DNA of 64,000 nucleotides from Rutstroemia sp. NJR-2017a BVV2 (GCA_002946415.1 NJPS01000079.1:1178001-1242000); one strand, 5' to 3'. Shown: positions 23,081 to 35,376, numbered from the stretch's first letter. A program made the numbers and translations. The notes: generated by a model from the sequence alone, not told the origin.

Positions 23081-26000
23081 ATGGCAGAAGCATTTGGGGT
23101 TGGAGCCGGCGTCATCGGTGTTATTGGCCTAACAATTCAGATCATACAGGTTGTCGGAACTTTTGGTAAAGACTGGAAAGATGCGCCATCAAATGCTAGG
23201 AGCTTCATGTCCCAGCTTGAGTCCCTCAAAACAGTCTTATCAGAAACAAATACGAACATCATCCTTAACCATGACTTTGAGGCGGCAATTGAGGGTAAAC
23301 CTTCAGTCCTTCTGTCGCAGCTAGGTCCTAAAGCCCCAGAGAAAACAGATACTAAGCGGATGCTGGAGAACTGTGAAAGGGGGCTGAAGAAACTCTTGGT
23401 TGATCTGAAGAAGAGAGCTGAGGGTAATAGGCTGGGATGGGAACGATTGAAGGGGGCATTTTTGGCCCCGCACACGCGCGAGGCCGTGAACGACCTTCAC
23501 CAAAAGTGCCAAACCCTAAATAGTATGCTCTCAATTGATCAGACTACTCTGCAGGTTACCGCCATCAAAGAAGCGAGGGAGGACAGAAAGGAGCGACAGG
23601 GGCAAAAGATGCTAGCATGGCTTTCTCAGATGATGTTTAATGATCAGCAGAAGGATACTCTTGCTCGACGTCACCCTGGAACAGGAGAGTGGCTCTTTGA
23701 ATTGGAGAAATTTCAAAAGTGGCGAGACGGCGACGCTGAAGTGCAGCCAATACTTTGGTGTTCGGGAATACGTAAGCAGTATCAACCTAGCGTTAGTCCG
23801 TATCCTCTTTAACAGAAATTAGCGGGTGCGGGAAAGTCAGTAATGGCGTAAGTTTCCTTTCTGCTGCCGAAGCTACTGTCAAACTAAACATGTCGTAGGT
23901 CCATCATTATTGCTCATCTCCAACAGTTTTTCAAAAATCAGCATGTTGGCGTTTGCTTTGTATATTGCTTTTACAAAGACCGCGAAAAGCAAACGTCTCG
24001 TAACTTGATTTCAAGCTTGGTAAGGCAGGCGATGTCGCAGCTCGACTTTATTCCTGAAGAAGCGAAGTCGTTGTTTTCTAAGCACAACGATGGCGAGAGT
24101 ACTCCGTCTCTGGATGAATATTTGATATTACTAGTGCAGCTATCCAAATACTTCGATAAATTGTTTATAGTGGTGGATGCGCTGGATGAACACGTTGATG
24201 AGAAAAATGATACTACGGTATACATTGAGTTCCTCGACCGTTTACAGCAACTACAAGGGGAAGTCAACCCATCAACTGTATATCGGCTCTGTATTACTTC
24301 GAGAGAGAACAGGTCCATTCAAAATCAGCTTGTCGAGCATTGTCGCATTGTTATTCGTGCCCGGGATTCAGACATCAGTCTGTTTCTACGATCCCGCATG
24401 TATGGCAAGCAGTTTAAATTTGCAGATGCTCTAAAGAAGAACACGGAACTGGCGGATACAATCATCAAGACGCTAGTTGAATCAGCACAAGGAATGTCAG
24501 TGTTATCGAATTACGTTATGTGGAACTGGTGTATTTGCTCATTAATTTTCTAGGTTCCTATTTCCATGTCTACATCTTGGTAACCTTGGGAATCAGACTA
24601 GCATCCGAGGACTACGAAGAGCTGTAAATGATCTCCCAAAGGAGCTGGATAAGATTTATGACGAAGCAATGACTAGGATCATAGGGCAGGTGGAGGAGCA
24701 TAAAAAGCTTGCGCTGCGGACGCTCTGCTGGATATCAACTGCTCTTCGACCTCTCTACATAACTGAGCTCCAAAATGCCCTTGCTGTTGAGCCGGGAGAC
24801 ACAGACGTGTATGAAGAATCACTTTCCCCAGAGCCCCTTATCACCTCAGTTACTGCTGGACTACTCACTCTAGACGCTGAGAGCGGCACCATTCGCTTGG
24901 TTCACTTTACAGTCGAAGAGTATTTCAAGAAGAATGGCCATAAATGGTTTCATAATGCACACCAGGAAATTGCAGAAACATGCCTCATATACTTACAATT
25001 TGATGCTTTCGATACTGGGTTCAGTCCAACAGATGAGGAATTTGAGGAACGACTCAATTCCTATGCTCTCTACGACTATTCCGCACGAAATTGGGGCCGT
25101 CATGCGCGGAAAGCTGCAGAAGAAGTAGAAGATCTGGCCTTGGATTTGTTAGAAAATGGCGCCAAGGTGACTGCTTCCAGCCAGGCCATGTTGGCTTTCA
25201 GAAGATTCTCTGGTTACAGCCAAAAAGTACCAAATGAAGCAACAGGAGCACATGTTGTGGCATACTTTGGATTAAGTTCCCTTTTAACATTATTGCTCGA
25301 GAACAAATTTCCCTTAGATTCGCCAGACTCGTTCGGCCAGACACCCCTGATGTGGGCTGCAAAAATAGGGCAGATGGAAGCACTGGATTTTCTACTCAAA
25401 CAGAGAGGGATCGAGCTAAACTCAAGAGATAATAGCGGCCGCACTGCATTGTCGTGGGCGGCAGGAAATGGTCATGCGGCGGCGGTGAAGCTGTTGATAG
25501 AACACAAAGCCGATATGGAGGTGAAAGACTATGATGGGTGGACGCCACTCCAACGTGCCGTCTGGGAAACGAAGGAAGAGGTGGCCCGTCTTCTGCTGCA
25601 GAATAATGCAGACATTCTGGCGCAAGATAATAATGGATTGACTGCACTTCATCTAGCGGCTGAGACTGGACATGGAGGCATAGTGAAATTGCTACTCGAA
25701 AAAAGGAGCGACGTAATCACAGAGCATAAATATGGACACATGCAAGATTCGCTTGATCTTGACTGGCTTTCTCGCCGATTGATTGCGCAGAGTGCTCTCG
25801 GCGTTCTGCATGATGAAGTCCGAGGAGAGGATGAAAATCTGGTGCGCTTACTGATTGAGAGAGGAGCAAGTATGGAGATGAAGGCTGACCTTGACAAAAC
25901 GGCTTTGCAAATCTCGATTTGCTATGGGAGAAACCGCAATATAACCAGGCTGCTACTTCAAATGGGAGCAAACATAGAGGCTACGGATGTCTTTGAGTGG

Positions 26001-27512
26001 ACAGCACTGCACTGCGCGGCGAGAATGGCTCCGGAATGCATACCACCGTTGCTAGAGAATGGAGCAAACATCCATGCAAGGGATAAAACAGGAAAGACAC
26101 CACTCCATGTCGCAGCCGCTGATGGAGGAGAAACGGCCACTCGGCTATTGCTTGCTGTCAAGAATTGTGATATTAACGAAAGAGACAGTTTTGGTCAAAC
26201 GGCCCTTTTGCTTGCTGCATCTGATGAACAAGAAGGCACAGTGCGGTTACTCCTGAAGTATAAAGACTTGGATATACATGCAAAAGACGAAAAGGGACGG
26301 ACTGCACTGTTATGCGCGGCTGATGGTTGGAGTCTTCATGAGCATCGGATGTCTTATCCTGATCATCGACGAGCAGGGGTAGTTCGAGCGCTGTTAGAAC
26401 ATAGCAATGTCGGTTTGAATGTGATGGATAAAAAGGGGAGGACTGTACTATTCTCCGCGGTTAAGAGGGGCGAAAACGGAGTGATAGAGGAACTGCTGCA
26501 GCACGATGTCAATTTGAACATTCAAGATAGCAAAGGCAGGAGTCCGCTTGCTTGCGCGGCTGAGAAGGGGAATGATACGGCAGTGCGGCTACTATTGGAA
26601 AAGGGAGCTCACGTGGAACGAGATCAAGAATTACAGAAAGCTGCCTGGAATGGACATGAGCTGGTTGTACGCCGATTACTCAACCATGTTGATGAGCAGT
26701 ATAGATCGGATTGCTGGCTATCAACTATACAACTAGTTGAAGCGGTAAAGAAAGGAGATGCATGTAACGTAGAGCGCTTGCTGGAAAGTGGAGCCGATAT
26801 CAATGCAAAGGGAGAACGTGGTAAACCTTTACTGACAGTAGCCGCAAATAATGAATATGAGGAAGTAGTCAGGGTACTCTTAGAAAGAGGTGCGGATGTA
26901 AATGGCGACTCAGGTTCCGCAGCGTACTTTTTAGGGTCGGGTAAGGCCCGTAAGGGTTTCGAGGCTATCCTGCGGCTATTGATAGAGAAAGGCTTGGACT
27001 TGGAACGGTACGGAGAAGGTGTGCTGACATTGGTTGCCCGGGAAGGCCATCTAAATATGGCCCGGATACTGCTGGAGAATGGAGTCAATGCTAACTCGAA
27101 TGAGAGAAGGGGGGTATTCTCTCCACTGCATATGGCGGCCCAAAATGGCTTCCTCGCGATGGCGCAGCTTTTGATTGACTATGGAGCGGACGTTCGAATA
27201 AGAGATCATAATGGAAACGAGCCATTGCAAGTTATAACGAACGAGTGTGTGGATCTTGTGCAGCTACTGGTGGAAAAGGGCGCACAAGTGAATGCGAAAA
27301 ACGATAAGGGGAAATGTGCTTTGGAAAGCGCAATTAAATGTGGATTGGTTGAAACGGTCCGGGTACTGCTCGAGCTTGGAGCAGATCCTAGCAATGTTGA
27401 TGTGGGGGAAATGATCTGCCTAGACAAATATGCTAACCTTATATCGCCGCGCTGGGCGAGAGTCGAGGCAGTACGATTAGTTAGAGAAGCGCTTCAAGTC
27501 GAGTATTATTAA
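23081..27512 (+). CDS. NACHT-ankyrin STAND protein (fungal NLR-like), four exons
   Basis: Exons are 23081-23771, 23823-23847, 23899-24495 and 24554-27512, giving 1,423 residues in frame throughout. The N-terminal domain (about 1-200) begins with a glycine-rich hydrophobic stretch (AFGVGAGVIGVIGLTIQIIQ) typical of HeLo-like STAND N-termini. A NACHT NTPase follows: Walker A GIPGAGKS at about 229-236 and Walker B LFIVVDALDEH at about 327-337. From about residue 640 to 1400 there are roughly 18 ankyrin-type repeats (TPLMWAAKIGQ, TALSWAAGNGH, TALHLAAETGH and others). In the family, ligand sensing by repeats drives NTP-dependent oligomerisation and cell death or signalling. ATG 23081 is preferred over 22994 because homologous N-termini start at this point. 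The 25-nt exon 2 encodes most of the Walker A loop. The frame is undamaged. Confidence 0.88.
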
Positions 27513-28186
27513 AACTAGTAAAATATCATTATTGATAATTTATCTATCTTTAATATTCTTAGTAATATATAATTTTGAGAGCAGGGTGAGCATACGAGAG
27601 TGGGAAGCGCGGAGCGGCGCGGTCAGTAGTTTTGCCCGGAGAGGTTCTACAGGTGTAATTAATTAGATTGAGCTTCCTTATAGCCAGTGCCGAGCGTACT
27701 AGCTAGCGGGTTAGAAATAAATAAAAATATAATTTTCAAAGTGATAATTGATTTTGATTTTCTATCTTTTGTAACGATCCTTACCTGATCGCACCCGTAG
27801 CCGGTCCGTAAACGCCCGCAAGTATATATACTGCTGGTTTATATAAGAACCTGCTTCTTCTATCTATAGTTAGTTCCGTAGTTTGATATTATAAGGTTGA
27901 AACTACTTCTATACTTAGTGCTTCTCCCAGGCTGTACTCTATACAACTATAAGTATTCATCACATCTTTAATAAATTATAATTTTTATAATCTAATATTT
28001 TATTATAATAAATATATTAATAATTAAGAATTTTAAATTTGAAAATGAATTACCTATATTTAGAGAATTAATTTATTATATTAAGATAATATATTATTAT
28101 ATATATTTACTCCTAGTACCAAATCCGTAATTACTTTATATAGAGATTATATACTCTTTACTAACAATATACTCGAGGATATCACT
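27513..28186. repeat. AT-rich, probably RIP-mutated sequence flanking the retroelement fragment
   Basis: Very AT-rich DNA with long A/T-only runs, especially 27960-28130. A stretch around 27850-27960 ends in tcccaggctgtactctatac and resembles the leader of an LTR element. A similar phrase (acaactataag) recurs near 41100. No gene is supported here. Confidence 0.5.
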
Positions 28187-29374
28187 GTGCCAGCAGGGGC
28201 GCGACTAGGTACGATCAGTGACTTCGACGAGGACGACTGTTTTCTCGTCGAGATACCAGACACAAACGTCGAGACACTTAGTTCCGAAAAGCCTCCACAC
28301 AGCTCCGTCCGCAGTGGCTTCAATCAAGGATTTACTGCGCCAACTATAAGAATATCCAAACCCGAAAACATTTCCGAGATAGTTGCCCCCAACGGCGTAC
28401 CCTTCTGCAATACTGACCTTAACCTTATTTCCGAAACTCTCGCCCTAATCGAGGAATTCCAGTCTTGCTGGGAGGACCACAGTCCGATAGACCTCCCACA
28501 GGAGGAACACATAACCATTCCCCTCATAGACGGTTGGCAAAAAGAGAAATTCGCAGCCAAGGCGTACCCAGTCGAAATCAAAGATCGCGAGGCTATCGAC
28601 GCCACGTTTGATAAACTTCACGAGGCCGGCCGAATGGAATGGGTCCGTGGTCCAACGCCATTTGGATGCCCAGTTTTCGTGGTCTGGAGGAACGTTAAGG
28701 ATAAGCAAAAGGCACGAGTAGTCATCGATATGCGACCTATCAAGAAAGTGGTTCCTCACGACACGAACCCGATGCCCTTGCAGACTGAAGTTATCGAAGC
28801 CCTGCGGGGCGCCACGTTCATCACCGCAATAGATGCATCAGTGTTCTTTTACCAATTCCTTGTGTCAGAAACGGATAAAGAAAAGTTCACAATCGTCAGC
28901 CATCGTGGCCAGGAAAGGTCCAATGTCGCCTTGATGGGGTTCAAGAATTCCCCAGCGTACGTTCAACGGGTGCTCGATACTAAATTGAAAGGTTTCAAGG
29001 AGTCCGTATGCGTGTTTATCGACGATATCGTGATTTTCTCTAAATCAGCAAAAGACCACTTGTGGCATCTACGCCAAATCTTTACTATCTTCCAGAAGAT
29101 GAACTTAACCCTGTCGGCCGAAAAATCTTTCATCGCTTACCCTTCAGTTATCCTCTTGGGTCACGAAGTCAACGGCCACGGGATGTCTACGACCTCGGAG
29201 CGCGTAGCGGCAATCAAGCACATTCAGTTTCCATCTACGCTGCAGCGCTTGGAATACTTCCTAGGTCTCACAGGATATCTCAGGCAATTCGTTCCGTATT
29301 ACGCAAAGATTGTGGAACCTCTACAACGCACAAGACCGAGTTACTTGCCAGTGCAAGAGATGAGGGTGCGATAG
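28187..29374 (+). mobile_element. Ty3/gypsy retrotransposon fragment: reverse transcriptase
   Basis: An uninterrupted frame of 395 codons covers the RT palm and fingers. ARVVIDMRPIKKVV and TAIDASVFFYQF carry the first catalytic Asp. MGFKNSPAYVQRVLD is the primer-proximal motif. VFIDDIVIFS is the YIDD-box variant with the catalytic Asp pair. LTLSAEKSFIAYPSVILLGHEV and LEYFLGLTGYLRQFVPYY follow the canonical gypsy order. There is no ATG at the 5' end (the frame opens with GTG and is open upstream into AT-rich DNA). The frame ends right where RNase H should begin, and protease, RNase H and integrase are absent. It is therefore a truncated copy with no visible LTR pair, yet with no stops, unlike the mutated repeats nearby. 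Confidence 0.8.
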
Positions 29375-29932
29375 GAAGGAAGAGAAAAGGATATTACTGA
29401 ACAAATGAACTTGTAAATTCTGAAATCTATTGAAGGTTTTACAACACGTAGTGCATATACATTTTCCCGGCGTTCAATTAGTCTTAAGCTGTTTAAGCGC
29501 CGATAGGTTATGTTTCAAGACAGGATTAACTTGTGGTCAGCGTATTCAATACGGACACCCCAGTTCGGTAACTCCGCTACCGAATTGGGGGCCGTGCAAA
29601 TCTATATACAATATTCAACATTCACATATCCATCTATCCACTGAATTTAAAATTGTTGAGCTTACTAGCCCTGATTATGATCGGATGGGCTTCATTGAAG
29701 TATGGAACTAGAAAAACAATGTATGAACAAGCGCCCGGGAGGAGATTTAGACTTTCGTTAACCGGAGATATTATCTGCACTTGGTTCATGCTAGACACCG
29801 TATTATATACGGTATGGGGATATGCAACAAATGGCGGTGCGATGCAATAAAGTATCTTTGTGTCGACTAGCTTTTTCGAGTTCAATCCACTCCAATCCAC
29901 TGCAACCCACTGGGTTTTGTGCGCCCCAGGAT
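29375..29932. other. Intergenic stretch, nothing supported
   Basis: Lies between the retroelement fragment and the oxidoreductase promoter. Only short motif-free frames occur. Confidence 0.45.
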
Positions 29933-29943
29933 TATATATAAGG
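29933..29943 (+). promoter_or_regulatory. Candidate TATA box of the BBE-like oxidoreductase gene
   Basis: TATATATAAGG lies about 77 bp upstream of the ATG at 30020 and is followed by a C/T- and A-rich leader, a good core-promoter layout. Confidence 0.5.
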
Positions 29944-30019
29944 GCATCTTCTCCTCAACACTTCAATATATCAAAGTTTCAAAATACAACAGAACAATCT
30001 TGAGTTTACCACGTGGACG

Positions 30020-32204
30020 ATGCGACTAATCATCACTTCAGCGATTGTAGCCTGTTTAGCAGGTGCATTTGTCACCGCGGAGGAATGTAAATGTGTAAGT
30101 AATCAATTGTTGTATTCTCATGTTGCAAATAATTGAGCTACTTCGCTGACACGATTAGATGCCCTCGGATCCATGCTGGCCAAAGGCATCAGACTGGAAC
30201 TCCCTCAACGAGACCATCGATGGACGTCTAATACGCTCCGTTCTACCTGCATCTGTGTGCTATCCTGCGGAACCCAATTACAACGTAGCCGCATGCCAAT
30301 TTGTCCTTTCTCACTGGAACACGTCTGCATTCCACTCGGCAGATCCAGTGAGCGTTGCGTCGCCGTGGACGAACAGTACCTGCAATCCAATCTATCCGAA
30401 CGGTACAAGCGTTGCCGGAGATCCCGATGCAGGGACAAAGGGTTGTTCACTTGGATCTTTGCCTCCTTATGTCGTGAATGCTACCGATGCAAGCCACGTA
30501 CAGGCTGCGTTGAAATTTGCCACTGCGTGGAATTTACGAACGAATATCAAGAACACTGGACATAATGGCGCCGGAAGGTACGCTGCCCAATAATTGAGTT
30601 GTCTATCTTGTGGCTCTGAGATGAGGTCACATCAAGCTGACAGAAGCAGGAACACGAACTACGGGAGTTTGTCGTATGTATTTGAATCTTGAAAGAAGGA
30701 AATGTATCTCCTAACATTCTTCCAGAATTTGGACGCACAACATGAAGGGTATACAATTCCACAAAGACTTCCTGTCACAAAACTGTAGCCGCAATTCCAA
30801 CACAGGGGACACTCAGATGGCAGCTACATTGGGTGCCGGTGTGCAGGATGGCGAGATTCTGGATGCCATGAAACACAACAATGCAATAGCTGTCACTGGC
30901 ACAAGCATGGTAGAATTATCCTGTTTAACTATATCGGTAACCCCGCTAATTTTTCTCCTTAGGATGTTGGTGTTGTCGGATGGGCTACAGGCGGTGGTCA
31001 TGGAGTTTTGACTGGCGAATATGGCATGGGTGCCGATAATATCCTTGAAGCTGTTGTCGTAACACCCAACGGCGAACTCCTCACCGCAAACGCTTGCCAG
31101 AACGAAGATATCTTCTGGGCGATCCGTGGTGGAGGAGGTGGCACTTTTGGTGTTATTCTCAGTATAACTATCAAGGCATATCCGCAGCCAGTCGTGGATG
31201 TGCATGGACTAAGTATTATTGCGAATAACGGGACATCCTCGAAATCGTGGTGGAAACTGATTGCGCAGGTGCATGCCTTACTACCACATCTTCAAGGCCA
31301 AGGACTGAAGGGCTATTATACCATTGGTGGGCCTCCTCTAGTGCTACTTTACAATGTGCTGGCTCATTGTTCTTGTTCGACAAACCAAATGGAACATTCG
31401 AGAATATCACAAGGCCTCTTCAACAACTTCTTGCAGCGGCCAATGGTACAGTGAATTATTCACTTGCCAAAATCCCCCTAACCAACTATTATGATATTCT
31501 TGAGTTACTACCTGCGTCAGAGAATGTCGGCACAACAACAGCAATAACTGCTTCGAGGCTAATAACGCGCCGAGCAGTGACCGAAGACCAGGACCTTGTA
31601 GCTCAAACATTCGAGGGAATTGGCCCCCAAGCAATCGTACCATTGGTAAAGCCGACTATCAGATTCTGTGAAAATCAATGACATGACTGACAACAATAAC
31701 GAAAAATAGGACGGAACTCCCAACCCCTCCATTTCTGGCACCATGACAATCAGCCATGAGCCCGTCGACAACGCGTTAAACCCCGCATGGCGAGAGACAG
31801 TAGTGCATCTGATCACGTCCCGGTCATGGAAGGATTCCCTATCCAAGCCTCAAGTAAAACAGGTCGTAGATGATATGACTTTCAGCAAGCTCAGCTTGCT
31901 TCGACAACTGGCACCGGAATCGGGAGCTTATCTCAATGAGGTAATATTATCTCTCCCTTCTTTCTCTTGCTTGCTTACTCGCTCGCTTTACTTCATTCAT
32001 TACTTACACATTGAGCAACACTAGGCAAATCCCTTCGAACCGGGATGGCAATGGTCGTTCTTCGGGCCCAATTACGCACGTCTCCGTCAAATCAAAGATA
32101 AGTACGATCCGAACGGTCTTCTCTGGTGTCGTCAATGTGTAGGCAGTGAAGACTGGGTGCAGAGGGAAGATGGTGGACTTTGTCGACAATATAATGGGTA
32201 TTAA
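30020..32204 (+). pseudogene. BBE-like FAD-linked oxidoreductase with one frameshift (seven exons)
   Basis: Exons are 30020-30094, 30159-30577, 30650-30673, 30726-30909, 30963-31645, 31710-31940 and 32025-32204; the joins are in frame except inside exon 5. There is a signal peptide at residues 1-20. The FAD_binding_4 region includes NTGHNGAGR, GSLSIWTHNMKG and VVGWATGGGHGVLTGEYGMGAD. The C-terminal BBE domain includes NYARLRQIKDKYDPNGLLWC. These are secreted flavoenzymes that oxidise sugars, alcohols or alkaloid-like compounds. Near 31335 (gcctcctcta) one base appears to be missing: similarity moves from GYYTIGGPP to SLFLFDKPNGTFENI in the next frame. It is either a recent pseudogene or carries a sequence error. 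Exon 3 is only 24 nt. Confidence 0.75.
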
Positions 32205-32631
32205 GAGTGTAAGTCTGAAGGTGCGCACATAATTCAATGGGCAGGTCGATATCCACCGGATGCATGGCTGATAGTGGAAATGCATATGGAAGGAATACCC
32301 TACAGAAGATATGGCTATAACATGACGAGAGATTGGCTTTCTGGGTTACCGGGAGTTAGTCCGTACTAAAATCTATACCTGGGTCAGCGACCACTTTGAA
32401 TGGCAGTTGGTGTCAAAGTTTTCAAAGAATGGTCGTCAGCCCTATGAAATGTCTTTCCAACTTGTTTTACCATTTTAAAACTACGCTATTCACTTCTGAT
32501 TTGCGGGGATCGAGCAAGACTCTCTGCCAATAATATCTCAAAGTCGTGTTAAAGATTTCGAACCTCATTCAGGGTGAAGTGATCTTGTGATCCATATTAC
32601 ATTATCCTTCATCTCCTAAACATTTGTTTTA

Positions 32632-34980
32632 TCACGGCGGTCCATGTACCTTAACACCTTCACGAAGTCGCCATCCACCCAACCCATCCCTCAACGAACC
32701 AGGTAAGACAATCGTATGTTTTGCATCCACATCTGTAAACAAGATTGCCTTGTCCTGCAAAAACCATTCTGCTTCTTCACCTCTCATCATTTTCTCATAA
32801 AAAGGATCGTCCTTGGCTTCAAGAAGCCACACCCGGTAAAATCGTCCATACTCATCTGATAAAAGTGGGCAAGGTACAACAACTTGCAACAGAGCATGTC
32901 CTGGCAAGAACACCATTGCGTTCCCGTTTTGACCATGCTTAAATAACATTGGCATGTTATCTACCTTCTTTGCGAACGATTCAGTAGCCCCCCAGATCAT
33001 GGCCCAATTCGCAATGCTGAATATCGCATTCATTGCTTCTCGTCCTTCCTCTGTTTTCGCCCATCCCAGATCCTGGATTCCTTCGAAATGGTCACTATGG
33101 AAGTATTTACGCAGCTTAGGCTCCAGATTATCAATTGATGCGAAACCACACTTGCGCGCTGTTCCAAGCATCCATGACATACCGCATTCAAGTATACATG
33201 CGACTGTCCAATTGAATCTTTCTCTAGACTTACCGAATAAGTCTCGAGTCTGCCAATACTGAAACATTGGACCTACTCCCCAGCTACTGGATGAGTCAGC
33301 GGTCATGAGCATCAAGCGACTTTCGGTATCTGTTTTGCCGGTGTATTCTGCTCCAATATTACCAGATGGGCCTGGAGGAGCTCTACCTAATCCAATCTCG
33401 ATGCCCTTCTGAATAAGAACACTTGCAAACTGCCGATACTGCTCCGAAGGAGGTCGCATCTGTCCTAAAGCTAGAACATCGAGTTTGATCCATTCCTGCT
33501 CAGGATTTGGATCAATGTGGATGAAGCTTGCAAGTTTTGATGACATGAGTGGTACATAGTCGCGGCGTTCTCCCCCGGAACCTAGATCATGCCATGTGGG
33601 TCTACAGATCCAAGACCACTTGTTGGTCCTTGAGGCCAGATTGAGTGGCTCACCCACAGTGCACAGTACAGTAGGATCAAGAGCTGCAAGACTCAGGATC
33701 ATGAGACGGCAAATCGCCTCGTCCTCTGTTATATGTCTGATTTGCTCTGTTGGGGTTGCAGCCAAACCTGTCCCTAGAATGTTCAGCACGATGGAGATCT
33801 TATCATGGAGGGCGCTTGATTCTCGCATAATTAGTGGGAGGAGAGGGTCACCTCCAGCTGCGAGTTCTAACGTTTCGCGTATCTGTGCAGTATATGGCTG
33901 TATAAGAACGTCAGTCTTGACTGGATTAGTCTTCTTCCCTGATAAGTATTCAGCTATTCGTGTTCTCAGGCCGAATTTTCTAATGAGTTTGTCTCTTAGA
34001 TCCCCATGCTCGCCTGGCACTTCGCTTGAGAGATTAAGCATATATCCAAAGAATGTGCCAGTAATTGCTAGCATCTTCTTGAATTCTCCTCCGAGTCGAG
34101 ATTTGCAGGGGATATAGAACACGAAATTTGTGCCGAGTTCCATCTCATGTGCACACCATGCTCGAGTAAAGTAGCGGGAGCTAAGAACTGAGTAGAAAAA
34201 TTGTTTCAAGATTGGATTCTTCTCAAAGAATGGTGGAGTTTCGCGCAAGTGTGGCCCTAATCCCGGCCCCGCCGAGGATTCATAGACTTTGATGAAGTCT
34301 TGGAGAAAATTCTGGTGAGCCAATGCTACCTCAATATCGAGCAAAGCAATGACGACGCACTGGGCATGGCGATAAACAGAATCCATGGCTGCAATAGACA
34401 CGCCCTTCTCAACATTGTTTTTCTGATCGATACACAGCTGGTCAATCCAGATGCCCGTTGTCCTCCACTGCCGTTCTGCTGCTAGCGCTGCAAACATTAA
34501 TGGACTAACTGAGAGAGAATACTTGACGCCCTCTGGAGGTGGATGTTGAACTGATCCCCAGCAGTAGCTGAGAGCAACATAAGCGTCTTCTCGCATATCT
34601 TCGGTTTCTCGCTGAGCCCACAATCGAAAGGTCATATTTTCTATGGGATTGTCCTTAACTGTAAAGTGTTTCGCGATATCTGGCGCCAAATTGCCCAGCC
34701 TCGTATGGATATCCTGGCCTTTAACTTTCTGTGAGAGGTATGTGGCCTGATGTGAACGGAAGATTATTCTCTTCGCAGCAGCTGTGGCAATATGGAAGTC
34801 TTCCTCCTCTAGAAAGTTCGGTGTTGGGCCCAGGGCCTCGAAGAATCCAATTTGACCAATGCATGATAAGGGATCAATGAACCCTTTTTTGTCATAGACA
34901 TCTGAATAGGATGTAAATTCCGACATGATCCCATACAAGGAGAGTGTCTTGAATCTAGGTATACGCTGGAGAGATTTCAA
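32632..34980 (-). CDS. HET-domain protein (heterokaryon incompatibility type), 782 residues
   Basis: A single-exon frame. The HET signature is present as YVALSYCWGS at about 134-143 and GIWIDQLCIDQKN at about 176-188, followed by MDSVYRHAQCVVIAL. HET domains resemble TIR domains and trigger cell death when activated, classically in vegetative incompatibility; a few act downstream of NLR sensors. The rest of the protein (about 330-782) has no family I recognise. An alternative start at the second Met (MSEFTSYSDVYDKKG, residue 19) is equally plausible. It is divergently oriented to another HET gene at 35377. The frame is undamaged over 2.3 kb, notable because neighbouring repeats are heavily mutated. 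Confidence 0.82.
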   Translation of the reverse strand: MKSLQRIPRFKTLSLYGIMSEFTSYSDVYDKKGFIDPLSCIGQIGFFEALGPTPNFLEEEDFHIATAAAKRIIFRSHQATYLSQKVKGQDIHTRLGNLAPDIAKHFTVKDNPIENMTFRLWAQRETEDMREDAYVALSYCWGSVQHPPPEGVKYSLSVSPLMFAALAAERQWRTTGIWIDQLCIDQKNNVEKGVSIAAMDSVYRHAQCVVIALLDIEVALAHQNFLQDFIKVYESSAGPGLGPHLRETPPFFEKNPILKQFFYSVLSSRYFTRAWCAHEMELGTNFVFYIPCKSRLGGEFKKMLAITGTFFGYMLNLSSEVPGEHGDLRDKLIRKFGLRTRIAEYLSGKKTNPVKTDVLIQPYTAQIRETLELAAGGDPLLPLIMRESSALHDKISIVLNILGTGLAATPTEQIRHITEDEAICRLMILSLAALDPTVLCTVGEPLNLASRTNKWSWICRPTWHDLGSGGERRDYVPLMSSKLASFIHIDPNPEQEWIKLDVLALGQMRPPSEQYRQFASVLIQKGIEIGLGRAPPGPSGNIGAEYTGKTDTESRLMLMTADSSSSWGVGPMFQYWQTRDLFGKSRERFNWTVACILECGMSWMLGTARKCGFASIDNLEPKLRKYFHSDHFEGIQDLGWAKTEEGREAMNAIFSIANWAMIWGATESFAKKVDNMPMLFKHGQNGNAMVFLPGHALLQVVVPCPLLSDEYGRFYRVWLLEAKDDPFYEKMMRGEEAEWFLQDKAILFTDVDAKHTIVLPGSLRDGLGGWRLREGVKVHGPP

Positions 34981-35376
34981 AAAGCCAACGAAGATAGATA
35001 AGGAGAAATTGATAGTATTGAGGTTGTAAATTTCGGGTTGCGAATCTATATCACCATATTGGTGCGCGGGGCCAAAGGAACTTATCTATCTTCTCTTCCC
35101 TCCGTCTTACTGTCCGTGGCTTGAAGTATTCGAGTGACCACTCTAATTGTCTTTGAAAACCGGCGTTCGGAACTTTGATTGGATAGATACCATAACTGAC
35201 CCCACTGGCAGGGGTCCGATAAAGGCTGCTGCCTAACTGCATTCAAACCCCAACTCTACTCCCGCCCAGCTGACTGATTTGAGCCAGATCTCGGATTTTT
35301 CTTGCATTTTATAATCTCGTTCTACGTATGTACTAACAATCCGTAAAAACGATTTTGATTAAGTTCTTACATTGAA
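34981..35376. promoter_or_regulatory. Shared upstream region of two divergent HET genes
   Basis: The 396 bp separate the start codons of two HET-domain genes on opposite strands, so both promoters must lie here or overlap the neighbouring gene. No clear TATA or repeated operator is visible. Confidence 0.5.

Noticed and set aside
25396..27088. Minus-strand frames under the ankyrin repeats
   Set aside because: Shadows caused by codon bias of the repeat region.
24669..27512. Treating the ankyrin region as a separate gene starting at 24669
   Set aside because: An in-frame splice from 24495 to 24554 joins it to the NACHT region, and the sequence upstream of the Met is protein-like.
30173..30565. 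Plus-strand 130-codon frame inside the BBE-like gene
   Set aside because: Overlaps exon 2 of the supported gene in another frame and has no motif.
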